The notes beneath the pieces were generated by a model. The model saw nothing but the letters and a program-made list of their open reading frames with translations, made no database searches and was not told the DNA's origin. Source: TMP-86 sp046347195 (GTDB lineage: Bacteria > Pseudomonadota > Gammaproteobacteria > Steroidobacterales > Steroidobacteraceae). From it: a DNA stretch of 64,000 bases. The DNA lies in NCBI GenBank assembly GCA_046347195.1, contig JAXMGQ010000018.1, forward strand, positions 20,806-84,805. Direction: 5' to 3'. A program made the translations under genes and the position numbers. Positions 1 through 7,816 of this stretch are shown piece after piece. Positions within the stretch are counted from its first letter, which is position 1; the number at the start of each line of letters is the position of its first letter.

Positions 1-312
1 CCGCAGAGAATCCTGTTCGGCATCCCGCGACACGCCGGCTTCGCCTACCTCGAGTGGCGTCCGGTGGAGGCGGTCGAAATCGTGCCGTCGGTGACGGTGA
101 ATTCAGGACGGTTGACCTCGGATGTCGCATCGGCCAACGGCGAGCCGGTGGCCGGATTCACCGCGGTGGACCTGCGGGCCAGTTATCACGTGACGAAGGC
201 CTGGCGAGTGGACCTGGTGGGACGCAATGTGTTCGATCGGCTGTATCAGGTCGATCTGGGTTATCCACGGGAAGGCCGTACGGTCAGCCTGGTGGTCAAG
301 GGGGATTTCTGA
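1..312 (+). CDS. TonB-dependent receptor, C-terminal fragment (cut by window edge)
   Basis: The reading frame is open from base 1 to a TGA at 310-312, giving about 103 residues with no start in the window. The sequence has the alternating pattern of outer-membrane beta strands. It contains NVFDRLYQVDLGYPREGRTV, typical of the last strands of a TonB receptor barrel, and ends in ...KGDF with the terminal Phe recognised by the BAM machinery. The substrate cannot be told from this fragment. The next genes on this strand (exported protein plus di-heme oxidoreductase, from 1933) lie beyond an IS110 element, so the receptor may once have been co-transcribed with them. Confidence 0.8.
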   Translation, partial: PQRILFGIPRHAGFAYLEWRPVEAVEIVPSVTVNSGRLTSDVASANGEPVAGFTAVDLRASYHVTKAWRVDLVGRNVFDRLYQVDLGYPREGRTVSLVVKGDF

Positions 313-601
313 TATGTCCGTTGGTGTCAAGCCCAGGCACGGTTTTTTCTCGCGCGGTCACGAACGTTTGAATTGAGTAGGAAAAGAAGCGTGACACCGA
401 AGCGGAAACGCGACGAACAAGAGATGGTAGCGACGATGGATCACTCTGATATCCGCGGATTGGGTACCGCATTTCATCTCTTCCTCGCGGGGCTGCCTCG
501 GTCTAAGAGCTGGGATCACCATGAAGATGCCCACATAAAACGTCTCGAGGATTCCCCTCATCGGCCTTGCTCATCGCGTTACCGATTCAGTGTTGAGCTT
601 T
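313..601. other. Non-coding stretch between receptor and IS110 element
   Basis: I see no convincing gene here. The short open frames on either strand have no recognisable motif or ribosome site. The stretch may combine the original intergenic region after the receptor with part of the right end of the insertion sequence. The exact end of the element cannot be placed from sequence alone. Confidence 0.4.
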
Positions 602-660
602 TGAGTCAGTGCGAGTCGGTGGTTGAACTCCTGAGCGTGTGGACGATGAAGGGCAGCTCG

Positions 661-1773
661 CTAAGCTGGGATTTTGACTTGCCGAGCGATATCCCAGATG
701 AAGCCTGCGAGCTCGCGAGCGACGGCGACACAGCATTTGTTCTGCGTCATTTTCCGTCCGGCGTTCAGTTTACGAAATCGATAGCTCAGGCGCGTTTGCG
801 CTTTCCAGGCGATGTCGCGGATTGCTTTGGACTGACCTTCTTGGCGTACTTCGATGGGGCGGCTTACGCGCGGATTGAAGCGGTAAGTCCAAGCAGCCTC
901 AATGAGGATACGCCTGGCGTGTTTGTTACCTGTTTTGGTGATGCCGCCTTGGCGGCGAGTATTGCCGGAGGAGTGCTCGGAAGGGGTCAAGCCCAGATAG
1001 CTCATCAAGGATTTTGGGTGAGCAAAGCGCGACAGATCCCCGATCTCGGCGATGAAGGTGATGGCAGCCACGAAGTCCAAACCACGCAGACACATCAGAG
1101 CCTTAAGCACTGGCTTCATGCGCCAGGTATCGCAGTGCTCGCGCAAGGCGCTAGTCAAGCGCTCCACGCGCTCGTGGGCATCTTTAACGGCAGTTCGATA
1201 TTCATCAAAAGCGATCTGTTGGGCCGGGTGGTCGAACTTGATCGCAGCCAGGTGCCGCTCGTGAGCGATCGTCCAAGAGCTCTTACCGTGATAGGCGCGG
1301 CCGTGGCGCAACAGCAGCGCTTTGAGCTGGAGCCGTGCGCGAAGTCGTGCACCGCAGGCGTCCTCGCGCGCCCGCGACAGATCGCGGATGGCCTCGTCGC
1401 GATCATCGGGCACGATGATCTTGGTGAGGTTGCCGGCCCGCGACTCACGTGCCAGAAGCAGCGCATCGAGTCGATCGTTCTTGGTGCGCTTCTCGGCGGC
1501 TTTGCGCGTAATGTGAGCGGGCGAGATGACCTCGCACCGCCAGCCCTGACGGATCAGGTGGCGCGCCCACCCATATCCGCAAGGGCCGGCCTCATAGACC
1601 ACCAGGGTGCGATCACGTTTGGCGCATCGAGTGAGCGCCTTGCAAAGCACCGCCAGTTCAGAAGGGGTCGTACCGATAAAGCGCGGCGCGGCGCGCCCCG
1701 CTTCAGCTACCGCAATGGCGATGGAATCCTTGTGAATATCCAAACCAACGTAGGAAATGATAGTCTCTTTCAT
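661..1773 (-). CDS. IS110-family transposase (DEDD recombinase)
   Basis: This 370-residue protein has the two halves of IS110 transposases. The N-terminal DEDD (RuvC-like) domain has YVGLDIHKDSIAIAVA near residues 8-23, the YEAGPCGYGW motif and KNDRLDALLLAR. The C-terminal Transposase_20 domain has LMSYLGLTPSEHSSG followed by GGITKTGNKHARRILIEAAW. Both domains look complete, so the element may be active. The ATG at 1773 is preceded by GGGAGA, which lies inside one arm of a 12-base inverted repeat (see the leader RNA entry), so translation may be limited by that structure. The open frame on the opposite strand (373-1932) is a shadow of this gene. Confidence 0.93.
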   Translation of the reverse strand: MKETIISYVGLDIHKDSIAIAVAEAGRAAPRFIGTTPSELAVLCKALTRCAKRDRTLVVYEAGPCGYGWARHLIRQGWRCEVISPAHITRKAAEKRTKNDRLDALLLARESRAGNLTKIIVPDDRDEAIRDLSRAREDACGARLRARLQLKALLLRHGRAYHGKSSWTIAHERHLAAIKFDHPAQQIAFDEYRTAVKDAHERVERLTSALREHCDTWRMKPVLKALMCLRGLDFVAAITFIAEIGDLSRFAHPKSLMSYLGLTPSEHSSGNTRRQGGITKTGNKHARRILIEAAWTYRFNPRVSRPIEVRQEGQSKAIRDIAWKAQTRLSYRFRKLNAGRKMTQNKCCVAVARELAGFIWDIARQVKIPA

Positions 1774-1872
1774 GGTCTGTCTCCCGCTGTGTTAGGCACT
1801 TCGAACCCTCACGGGTCTGTGCATGTGGCTCGGCGTCCGCAACGACGCAACCCACGATATGGGAGACAGACC
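1774..1872 (-). ncRNA. Structured leader of IS110 transposase, candidate bridge RNA
   Basis: A perfect 12-base inverted repeat (GGTCTGTCTCCC at 1774-1785 and its complement at 1861-1872) encloses about 75 bases and ends exactly at the transposase start codon. Inside it are two smaller hairpins: GCGTC-6 nt-GACGC at 1833-1848 and ACCC-4 nt-GGGT at 1805-1816. In the IS110 family a non-coding bridge RNA from this side of the element pairs with target and donor DNA. A stem-loop-rich leader just upstream of the transposase fits that. The stem also contains the ribosome binding site, so a purely translational control hairpin is an alternative. The true 5' end may lie further out, towards 1930. Confidence 0.5.
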
Positions 1873-1932
1873 TCTTCCTCCAACTCAATTAACCGCCTGA
1901 CTCACAATCGTGCGTCAGGACATGATGTCTAG

Positions 1933-2484
1933 ATGCTGCGCCAAACTGTTGTCGGATTCATGGGATGCCTGGTACTGGCCGGGCCGGTCCTGGCGGATGA
2001 GCTGCCGGCGGGCTGCGACAAATTTTCATGGGATTTGTCGAAGGAGCTGTCGCTGTTTTCGGCGCCGGCAGCGGCGTCGGGGACAGCCCTTTCGGCCGCA
2101 ACCAATGCGGCGCGGGCGCCGGCTGTCACGGTGGGCAAGCTGTACGCGGTGAGCCTGCAGGACCAGGCGAAGGTGAAGTTCGAGCACTCGCCCGGAAAGT
2201 CGCGCTTGCCGGACGGAGCGCATGGCGGGCTGCTGCGGGTCAAGGTGAATACCGCCGGAAAGTATCGTGTCACCATCGACAAGGGATCCTGGGTCGATGT
2301 GGCTGCCGATGGTGCGCTGGTCAACTCGAATCAGTTCCAGGGACGAACCGCTTGCCCGGTGTTCCACAAAAGTGTCGAGTACACATTTCCCGCCAACAAG
2401 GCGCTGCTGATCCAGCTCAGCGGTGAGACCGACACCACCGTCCGATTGGCGGTGACGCCAGTCCCGGTGACGCCAGCCCCGTGA
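1933..2484 (+). CDS. Exported protein of unknown function
   Basis: This 183-residue protein starts with a clear Sec signal peptide (MLRQTVVGFMGCLVLAGPVLA, cleavage near residue 21). It is followed by an Ala-rich stretch and a beta-rich body with phrases such as VNTAGKYRVTIDKGSWVDV. I do not recognise the family. It overlaps the start of the di-heme oxidoreductase by four bases (GTGA), so the two are translationally coupled and probably work together in the periplasm. There is no cysteine-based heme motif. Only a few bases separate its start from the IS110 region, so its original promoter may have been replaced or lie inside the element. Confidence 0.75.
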   Translation: MLRQTVVGFMGCLVLAGPVLADELPAGCDKFSWDLSKELSLFSAPAAASGTALSAATNAARAPAVTVGKLYAVSLQDQAKVKFEHSPGKSRLPDGAHGGLLRVKVNTAGKYRVTIDKGSWVDVAADGALVNSNQFQGRTACPVFHKSVEYTFPANKALLIQLSGETDTTVRLAVTPVPVTPAP

Positions 2485-3752
2485 GGCGCTCGCTCGGCGC
2501 CGCATGGCTGGCCCTGCTTTGCGCAGGTCCATCCCGCTCGGAGGCTGCCCCGGCCGTGCCGCACGATGCCCTGCAACGGCCGGCGGCGGGATGGCCCGCC
2601 GACGCTCAAGTGCAATTCGAACTCGGCCTGGCGATATTCAATACGCCTTTCCAGCCGGCCGGACTTGCGCCACCCCGAGTGGCCGGTCTTGGTCCCCGTT
2701 TCAACTTGCCCGCCTGTGATGCCTGCCACAACAGCAGCGGCCGGGGCTCGGTGCCGGAGGGAGAGGAGCCGCCAGCCCAGGCCACCGTCCACGCGGCCCT
2801 TCGAGCTCGCGGCGACGATGCGTCCAGGTCCTACGTGATGCGCCTCAACGCCAATCCGGGAGTGCCGGCCGACGCGCAGGTACGGGTCCGCTGGCTGGAG
2901 CATGTGGGACGATTCGCGGATGGAGAGCGCTATGCACTGCGAGAGCCGCAACTCGAGGTGACCGGCAGCCGGGCCGATCTCGGTGCACTCCAGGCGACCT
3001 CATTGCGCATCGCGCCCCCGTTGGCCGGATTGGGCTGGCTGCAGGCCATTCCCGAACAAGGATTGTGCCCGCCGCCTGAGAACAATCCTCTTCGACTGAC
3101 CGGGCGCTGCGCGCGGGTGCGTGATGTGCGCGGCCAGTTGCGCATGGGTCGATTTGGCTGGAAGGCGCAACAGGCGGATGTGGAATCGCAAACGGCCGAT
3201 GCGCTCGCGACCGAGATGGGCATCGTCAGCCGCTGGCATTCGCCGCTGGAGCAACCCGGTGCCGCGGCGGAGATCAGCGATGGCGATCTGGCGGCGCTGG
3301 TCTTCTTCGAGATCAACGCACAGCCACCAGGAACCGCTGCGACTGATTTCCGGTCCGGTCGGCCGGGACGGCAGATTTTTCAGCGCTTCGGCTGCGGGAG
3401 CTGTCACCGGGACTCGTGGCAAACCGGCACCGTCCAGGGAGCGCCCTGGCGATCCAACCGGCGCATTTCCCCCTATACCGACCTGAGGCTGCATGACCTC
3501 GGGCCCGCTCTCGCGGCCGCATCCGGCGAAGGCGATGCAACCGACAGGGAGTGGCGAACCGCGCCACTCTGGGGTCTTTCGCTGACCGGTCGCATCGGCC
3601 GTGGCACAACGTACCTGCATGATGGCCGGGCGCGTAGCCTGACCGAGGCGATTCTCTGGCACGGCGGGGAAGCGCAACCCAGCCAGGAGCGATTCGTGGC
3701 GGCGACCGCGGCGGATCGACGTGAATTGCTCCAGTTCCTCGAGGCGCTCTGA
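2481..3752 (+). CDS. Di-heme cytochrome c oxidoreductase (DUF1111-like)
   Basis: This periplasmic protein of 423 residues has an N-terminal signal peptide and two c-type heme sites: CDACH around residue 77 and CGSCH around residue 306. The C-terminal block TYLHDGRARSLTEAILWHGG is typical of the DUF1111 'thiol oxidoreductase' / di-heme oxidoreductase group, which is related to cytochrome c peroxidases and MauG. Such proteins often sit beside TonB receptors in iron- or redox-linked clusters. The GTG start overlaps the stop of the preceding exported protein. The natural substrate is not known. The assignment to the family is firm; the reaction is inference. Confidence 0.82.
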   Translation: MRRSLGAAWLALLCAGPSRSEAAPAVPHDALQRPAAGWPADAQVQFELGLAIFNTPFQPAGLAPPRVAGLGPRFNLPACDACHNSSGRGSVPEGEEPPAQATVHAALRARGDDASRSYVMRLNANPGVPADAQVRVRWLEHVGRFADGERYALREPQLEVTGSRADLGALQATSLRIAPPLAGLGWLQAIPEQGLCPPPENNPLRLTGRCARVRDVRGQLRMGRFGWKAQQADVESQTADALATEMGIVSRWHSPLEQPGAAAEISDGDLAALVFFEINAQPPGTAATDFRSGRPGRQIFQRFGCGSCHRDSWQTGTVQGAPWRSNRRISPYTDLRLHDLGPALAAASGEGDATDREWRTAPLWGLSLTGRIGRGTTYLHDGRARSLTEAILWHGGEAQPSQERFVAATAADRRELLQFLEAL

Positions 3753-3819
3753 CCGCCTGCCGACACCTCAGTCTGGTAGGAATTTCCGCTCATTCTTCGT
3801 CGCGTTGCCTGGAGGCGCC

Positions 3820-3848
3820 TTCCTTACCATGATCGTATAAGTAAGGAA
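3820..3848. promoter_or_regulatory. Inverted repeat, likely VapBC operator
   Basis: TTCCTTAC at 3820-3827 and its exact complement GTAAGGAA at 3841-3848 are separated by 13 bases, directly upstream of the vapB start. VapB antitoxins of the AbrB type bind such palindromes and repress their own operon. The right arm touches the possible upstream ATG at 3850. Confidence 0.55.
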
Positions 3849-3861
3849 TATGGAGCTTCCC

Positions 3862-4080
3862 ATGAGCACAGACGCCACACTGACCAGCAAGGGTCAAACG
3901 ACGATCCCAAAGAAAATTCGGGACGGCCTCGGGATGAAAACGGGCGACCGGATGAGTTTCACGATGATGCCTGATGGCGTCGTCATCATGCGAGTGAAGA
4001 ACAAGCGTGCAGCTGAGCTCGCGGGGTTGCTGTACAAAAAGGGCAGAAAGCCAGTGCCCGTCGAACAGCTGTCGCGCTGA
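3862..4080 (+). CDS. vapB: AbrB/SpoVT-type antitoxin (VapB)
   Basis: This small DNA-binding antitoxin has about 72 residues from the ATG at 3862. The N-terminal swapped-hairpin AbrB fold is visible as LTSKGQTTIPKKIRDGLGMK followed by GDRMSFTMMPDGVVIM. The C-terminal tail would wrap the toxin. I prefer 3862 over the in-frame ATG at 3850 because GGAG lies at a suitable distance upstream of it. The stop codon overlaps the toxin start by one base (TGATG), the usual tight coupling of antitoxin and toxin. It should neutralise VapC and autoregulate through the inverted repeat just upstream. Confidence 0.85.
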   Translation: MSTDATLTSKGQTTIPKKIRDGLGMKTGDRMSFTMMPDGVVIMRVKNKRAAELAGLLYKKGRKPVPVEQLSR

Positions 4081-4475
4081 TGCTCGGCATCGACACCAAC
4101 GTACTCATCCGATATTTGATGCGTGATGATCAACGTCAATACGAACAGGCTCGGCGATTGATCGGGCGCGAAGTCGGTAAAGGCGAGCCAGTAATGGTGA
4201 GCTTGCTGGTCCTGCTGGAATCAGAAAGGGTGTTACGAAGCAGATACGAATTGCCGAAGTCGGAAATCGTCATGGCCTTTTCGGCCATGCTGGGCACCGC
4301 CGATCTAACCTTTGAAGACGAGCAGTCAGTCGAGCACGCGATGTACATTTGGAAGGAGTCGTCTGCAGATTTTGCAGATTGCCTCATCGACGCGCGTAAT
4401 CTTCGACTGGGCTGCAATGCCACGGCGACATTCGACAGTCGAGCGCTAAGACTTGCCGGTTTCGTTGCCGTTTGA
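4080..4475 (+). CDS. vapC: PIN-domain ribonuclease toxin (VapC)
   Basis: The protein has 131 residues and the PIN-domain acidic residues in order: D5 in MLGIDTNVLIRYLMRDD, a Glu in LLVLLESERVL, and the Asp pair in SSADFADCLIDARNL, followed by ATFDSRAL. These coordinate the metal used to cut RNA. The length is normal for VapC toxins and no key residue is missing. It is coupled to the AbrB-type antitoxin with a one-base overlap. The pair lies between the di-heme oxidoreductase and a TetR-regulated operon and shows no obvious functional link to either. Confidence 0.88.
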   Translation: MLGIDTNVLIRYLMRDDQRQYEQARRLIGREVGKGEPVMVSLLVLLESERVLRSRYELPKSEIVMAFSAMLGTADLTFEDEQSVEHAMYIWKESSADFADCLIDARNLRLGCNATATFDSRALRLAGFVAV

Positions 4476-4549
4476 CACACAAAGCGATTGGCTGAGACCT
4501 GCTGCGGCCAGTGGTGAGCACGGTTGCCGTCGGCGATTACATGAGAACG

Positions 4550-5293
4550 TCAACTGCATCTATCTGAGGTCGAGCCCAAGGAAACTTGCGTGGCTTTCTC
4601 CTCGAGGTCGGCCGCAATGCGTGCAAGGGCGATCTGAGCAAGTTGAACGACTCCGTCATTTGATGAACGCTTCATAGGCGGGGTGCCATAGATCGGAATC
4701 GCACCTTCCGAAACCATTAGCATCAAACGTGTCAGGTCCTCGGCTTGTTTGATGGACAAGTGGGGGTACACCTCCCTGAGGAACAGCGCAATGAGCGACG
4801 CAGCTCCTTCGTATAGGTCATCTACCGATTCTGCGACGTAAGGGTCGTGGAGGGCCATCGCCCAGATCTCCCGAAACAAGCGGTTTGTGGCGGAAGTCGT
4901 GGAATCGCGGATCAACCAAGCAACCAGTTGCTTGAGCCGTTCCATCGGCGGGTTTCCCGTTGGCTTGAAGAACTCGCCGATTTCGCGTTCGTATTCTCGC
5001 AGCATCGCAACAATGACCGCGCGCAGCAGGCTCCGCTTCGTCTTGTAATGATACGTTAGAGTTCCCAGCGGCAGGCGGGCAACGTCGGAAACTCCTCTCA
5101 TCGTGAACGCGGCATACCCCTTGGATGCCAGAAGCCGCTGTGCTGCCCAAAGGATTTCGACGCGAGTCCTTTCGCTGGATTCGGCGCTTCCGGGAGTCGG
5201 CTTCCATGGCGGACGGACTTCGTTGGTCGATCTCGCGTTCGTTCTTGCTTTAACACCGCCCCCACGCCGCTTTTTCATTTGTAACCCGTTCAT
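4550..5293 (-). CDS. TetR-family transcriptional regulator
   Basis: The protein has 247 residues with a basic, low-complexity N-terminus of about 40 residues. A TetR helix-turn-helix follows (ILWAAQRLLASKGYAAFTMR, then VARLPLGTLTYHYKTKRSLL) and then a helical ligand-binding domain. It is transcribed divergently from the TonB receptor/amine oxidase operon that starts at 5534. The intergenic region has several CGTAC-type repeats around a promoter, so this is the likely local repressor, released by the amine substrate or a product. The start could also be the in-frame ATG 15 bases inside; neither has a strong ribosome site. Confidence 0.85.
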   Translation of the reverse strand: MNGLQMKKRRGGGVKARTNARSTNEVRPPWKPTPGSAESSERTRVEILWAAQRLLASKGYAAFTMRGVSDVARLPLGTLTYHYKTKRSLLRAVIVAMLREYEREIGEFFKPTGNPPMERLKQLVAWLIRDSTTSATNRLFREIWAMALHDPYVAESVDDLYEGAASLIALFLREVYPHLSIKQAEDLTRLMLMVSEGAIPIYGTPPMKRSSNDGVVQLAQIALARIAADLEEKATQVSLGSTSDRCS

Positions 5294-5384
5294 TCGTCTG
5301 AGGAACGCTCATTGGCTCGAAGGCAGCTTACGGGAGGAATCGCTGTATCACCAGCTTCTGGATTTCCGGCACTGTAGGCGGGAC

Positions 5385-5469
5385 TTGACAAAAACCGTAC
5401 AACGTACGAGAGTATCGGTCAATCGTACGGACAATGCTGATGATGCGTCTGTATTGGCTTGTACGATTG
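5385..5469 (+). promoter_or_regulatory. Promoter with TetR-type operator repeats
   Basis: TTGACA at 5385-5390 is a perfect -35 box; a weak -10 (GAGTAT, 5410-5415) follows after 19 bases. CGTAC motifs sit at 5396-5400 and 5403-5408 between the two boxes. A 9-base inverted repeat, CAATCGTAC at 5420-5428 and GTACGATTG at 5461-5469, lies just downstream. This placement would let a TetR protein block transcription of the receptor operon, and possibly its own gene. Confidence 0.55.
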
Positions 5470-5533
5470 CGACGCATGAGTCTGTGGCTGCGAACCGCGC
5501 CACCGGTCGCGGCCGATTGACTTGGGAGAACAC

Positions 5534-7771
5534 ATGAATCGAATCTCAAATGCGGCGATTTTCGTATCTGTTCTGCTGTGCTGGAGTATGTTGGCAGCCG
5601 CGAAAGACGATCCGCAGAGCGATGTCTTGGGGGAAATAACAGTAACGGCACTGCGCCGATCTGAGCGTTTGCAGGACGTTCCGGTTTCAATTACAGCGCT
5701 CACGGGAAGCGCTTTGGCCGACCAGAAGGTCACCAACGCAGCTGATCTCGTAAGCCAGGTTCCCAACTTCCAGGCGGCGTCAACCGTGGGCGAGGACATC
5801 CCGGTGTTCTCGCTGCGTGGAATCTCGATGTTCGACTATTCGGTCAACCAGCAAGGTCCGGTGGCGACCTATTTCGACGAGGTTTACCGGGGCAGCTTTC
5901 CGCTGATGGGGCTATCCCTTTTCGATATGGAACGAGTGGAAGTTCTTCGTGGTCCTCAAGGGACTTTGTACGGAAAGAACACCACCGGTGGTGCGGTCAA
6001 CTTCATCAGCAAAAGGCCAGACTTCAGCACCGAGGCCGACGTCAACTTGGGGTATGGAAACTACAGCCGCAAGGAAGCTAACGGCGATTTTCAGATCGGC
6101 GTTGGGGAGCATCTTGCCTTACGCGCTGCTTTCACCTACACGAAGGCCGATGGGTGGTTCAATAATTTGCTGGCAGGTTACCCGGACCTCGGGTCTACAA
6201 ATCAGTGGGGCGTGCGACTCTCCGCGCTTTTGAAGGCGAATGATTCCCTGGATTTCCTGTTGCGGCTCAATGCCAGCAAAGCGAATCCCACGAACTATGG
6301 CATCTACGCGCGCCCGGGCGAATTTGGTATCGGCGCCGGCGTTTACGAAGCCTATGGAATCACGCTCCCAGCCTCCTATCTATTCAGGACCGGGCTGGGA
6401 AGCTACGACATACTGGACAAGCATACGCCTGACCGGCTGCATAAGACCGCTGGCGCATCGTTGACGACGACTTGGCGCATGTCGGACGTGCTTAACCTGA
6501 CGTCGGTCACGTCCACGGACTATGGTCGGCTCTTCATTCCAGAGGATGCCGACGGCAGTCCAATGGAAGTGTTGGAGGACGATATCACCGGCGTCGCCCG
6601 GCAGTATGCTGAGGACGTGCGCATTTCCAGCAGCTTTGACGGCGGTCTCAATTACGTGCTCGGCGTGTATTACAACCACGAGACCATCAGTTCCGGAACC
6701 GCTTTCCATTACTTCACTGACATACCCTTGCCGTGCCAGGCCTCGCTCGTAGCTTGCATATCGCAAAACCACTATGACCAGACCAAATCGACCAAAGCGG
6801 CGTACGTCGATCTCAACTACAAGTTCAACGGGCGGTTCACGCTTCGGGGCGGATTGCGCTTCACGCACGATGCGGGCTCCATCGACAATTACCTCGCGCA
6901 GCTGGCAAACGCGGACGGAACGGTGGTGGCCAACCTCATTCCGGGAGATCCCGATCCCGCGAATCTCTTTGCTACGACGAGCAAGAGTTTTGGCAAGAGC
7001 CAGGTGACGGGCAAGGTTGGTCTCGACTTCAAACCAAGTGAAAGCACATTGATCTACGGCAGCGTCAGTCGCGGCTACCGAGCCTCTGCATTCAACGCCC
7101 AAGCATACTTCGTACCGTCTGAACTGAACGTTGCCGCTCCCGAAACGGTGTGGGCCTACGAAATCGGCGCAAAGACCCAGCCATTGAGCATCCTCACGGT
7201 CAATGCAGCGCTCTTCTATTACCGTTATCAAAACCAGCAGTCTTTGAGCATCGATTCCAATACGCTGGCCCAAAACCTCATTAATTTGCCCAAGTCACGC
7301 GTGTATGGCGGGGAACTGGAGATCTCCGCACGTCCCCTCGAGCCGCTGCGCATCAACCTGGGCGTAGGGCTGCTCAACACTCGCATACAGGAAGGCGAGG
7401 TGAGTGGCAGCTCTCTGGAAGGCCACCGGCTCCCCAACGCGCCAAGCGTGAGTGCCAATGCTGCGGTCAACTGGCAAGCATTCTCGGGTGACTTCGGCAA
7501 GGTGGTGCTTACGCTGGATGGAAATCTGGTGTCCAGGCAGTTCTTTGAGTTGCAGAACGTGGACCGGCTATCGCAGAAATCCTACGCTTTGGTCAACGGT
7601 CGCATCGCATACAAGACCACTAGCGACCGCTTCGAGTTCTCGCTTTGGGCCCGAAATCTGGCGAACCGCTACTACTACACCTCCGCGATCGACGTTTCGG
7701 GGTTCGGCTTCGATTACTTCCACCTGGGAGCCCCGCGAATGTTTGGCGGCGAGTTCAAGGCACACTTCTGA
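5534..7771 (+). CDS. TonB-dependent outer-membrane receptor
   Basis: The receptor has 745 residues from the ATG at 5534, which has GGGAGA upstream. A signal peptide ends near residue 23 and is followed by a TonB-box-like EITVTAL. The plug domain has DVPVSITALTGSALADQKV, VEVLRGPQGTLYGKNTTGGA and VNFISKRP, and a barrel ending in GGEFKAHF completes it. It belongs to the large group of receptors common in Caulobacter- and Sphingomonas-like oligotrophs and in environmental gammaproteobacteria. It is the first gene of an operon with an amine oxidase, a cytochrome c and an NTF2-like protein, so it probably imports the amine substrate of that oxidase. The exact ligand is unknown. Confidence 0.9.
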   Translation: MNRISNAAIFVSVLLCWSMLAAAKDDPQSDVLGEITVTALRRSERLQDVPVSITALTGSALADQKVTNAADLVSQVPNFQAASTVGEDIPVFSLRGISMFDYSVNQQGPVATYFDEVYRGSFPLMGLSLFDMERVEVLRGPQGTLYGKNTTGGAVNFISKRPDFSTEADVNLGYGNYSRKEANGDFQIGVGEHLALRAAFTYTKADGWFNNLLAGYPDLGSTNQWGVRLSALLKANDSLDFLLRLNASKANPTNYGIYARPGEFGIGAGVYEAYGITLPASYLFRTGLGSYDILDKHTPDRLHKTAGASLTTTWRMSDVLNLTSVTSTDYGRLFIPEDADGSPMEVLEDDITGVARQYAEDVRISSSFDGGLNYVLGVYYNHETISSGTAFHYFTDIPLPCQASLVACISQNHYDQTKSTKAAYVDLNYKFNGRFTLRGGLRFTHDAGSIDNYLAQLANADGTVVANLIPGDPDPANLFATTSKSFGKSQVTGKVGLDFKPSESTLIYGSVSRGYRASAFNAQAYFVPSELNVAAPETVWAYEIGAKTQPLSILTVNAALFYYRYQNQQSLSIDSNTLAQNLINLPKSRVYGGELEISARPLEPLRINLGVGLLNTRIQEGEVSGSSLEGHRLPNAPSVSANAAVNWQAFSGDFGKVVLTLDGNLVSRQFFELQNVDRLSQKSYALVNGRIAYKTTSDRFEFSLWARNLANRYYYTSAIDVSGFGFDYFHLGAPRMFGGEFKAHF

Positions 7772-7816
7772 TCACACTTGGTACAGGTTCTATGGCTTCT
7801 TCAGGAGAACTTCGAC

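Larger units (their letters stand above)
602..1904 (-). mobile_element. IS110-family insertion sequence (approximate ends)
   Basis: A single transposase gene on the minus strand is flanked by non-coding DNA, with the long structured leader upstream of the gene that is usual for the IS110 family. The limits given here rest only on an 8-base inverted match, TGAGTCAG at 602-609 and its complement at 1897-1904. This match could be chance, because IS110 elements often lack clear terminal repeats and target duplications. The implied length of about 1.3 kb is normal for the family. The element sits between a TonB receptor fragment and an exported protein/di-heme oxidoreductase pair. Confidence 0.55.

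Noticed and set aside
602..609. TGAGTCAG inverted match as firm ends of the IS110 element
   Set aside because: Only eight bases and no support from a target duplication; kept only as an approximate limit.
373..1932. Long plus-strand open frame of 519 codons across the IS110 element
   Set aside because: It is antisense to the clear transposase, has no ribosome site and its translation shows no protein family features.
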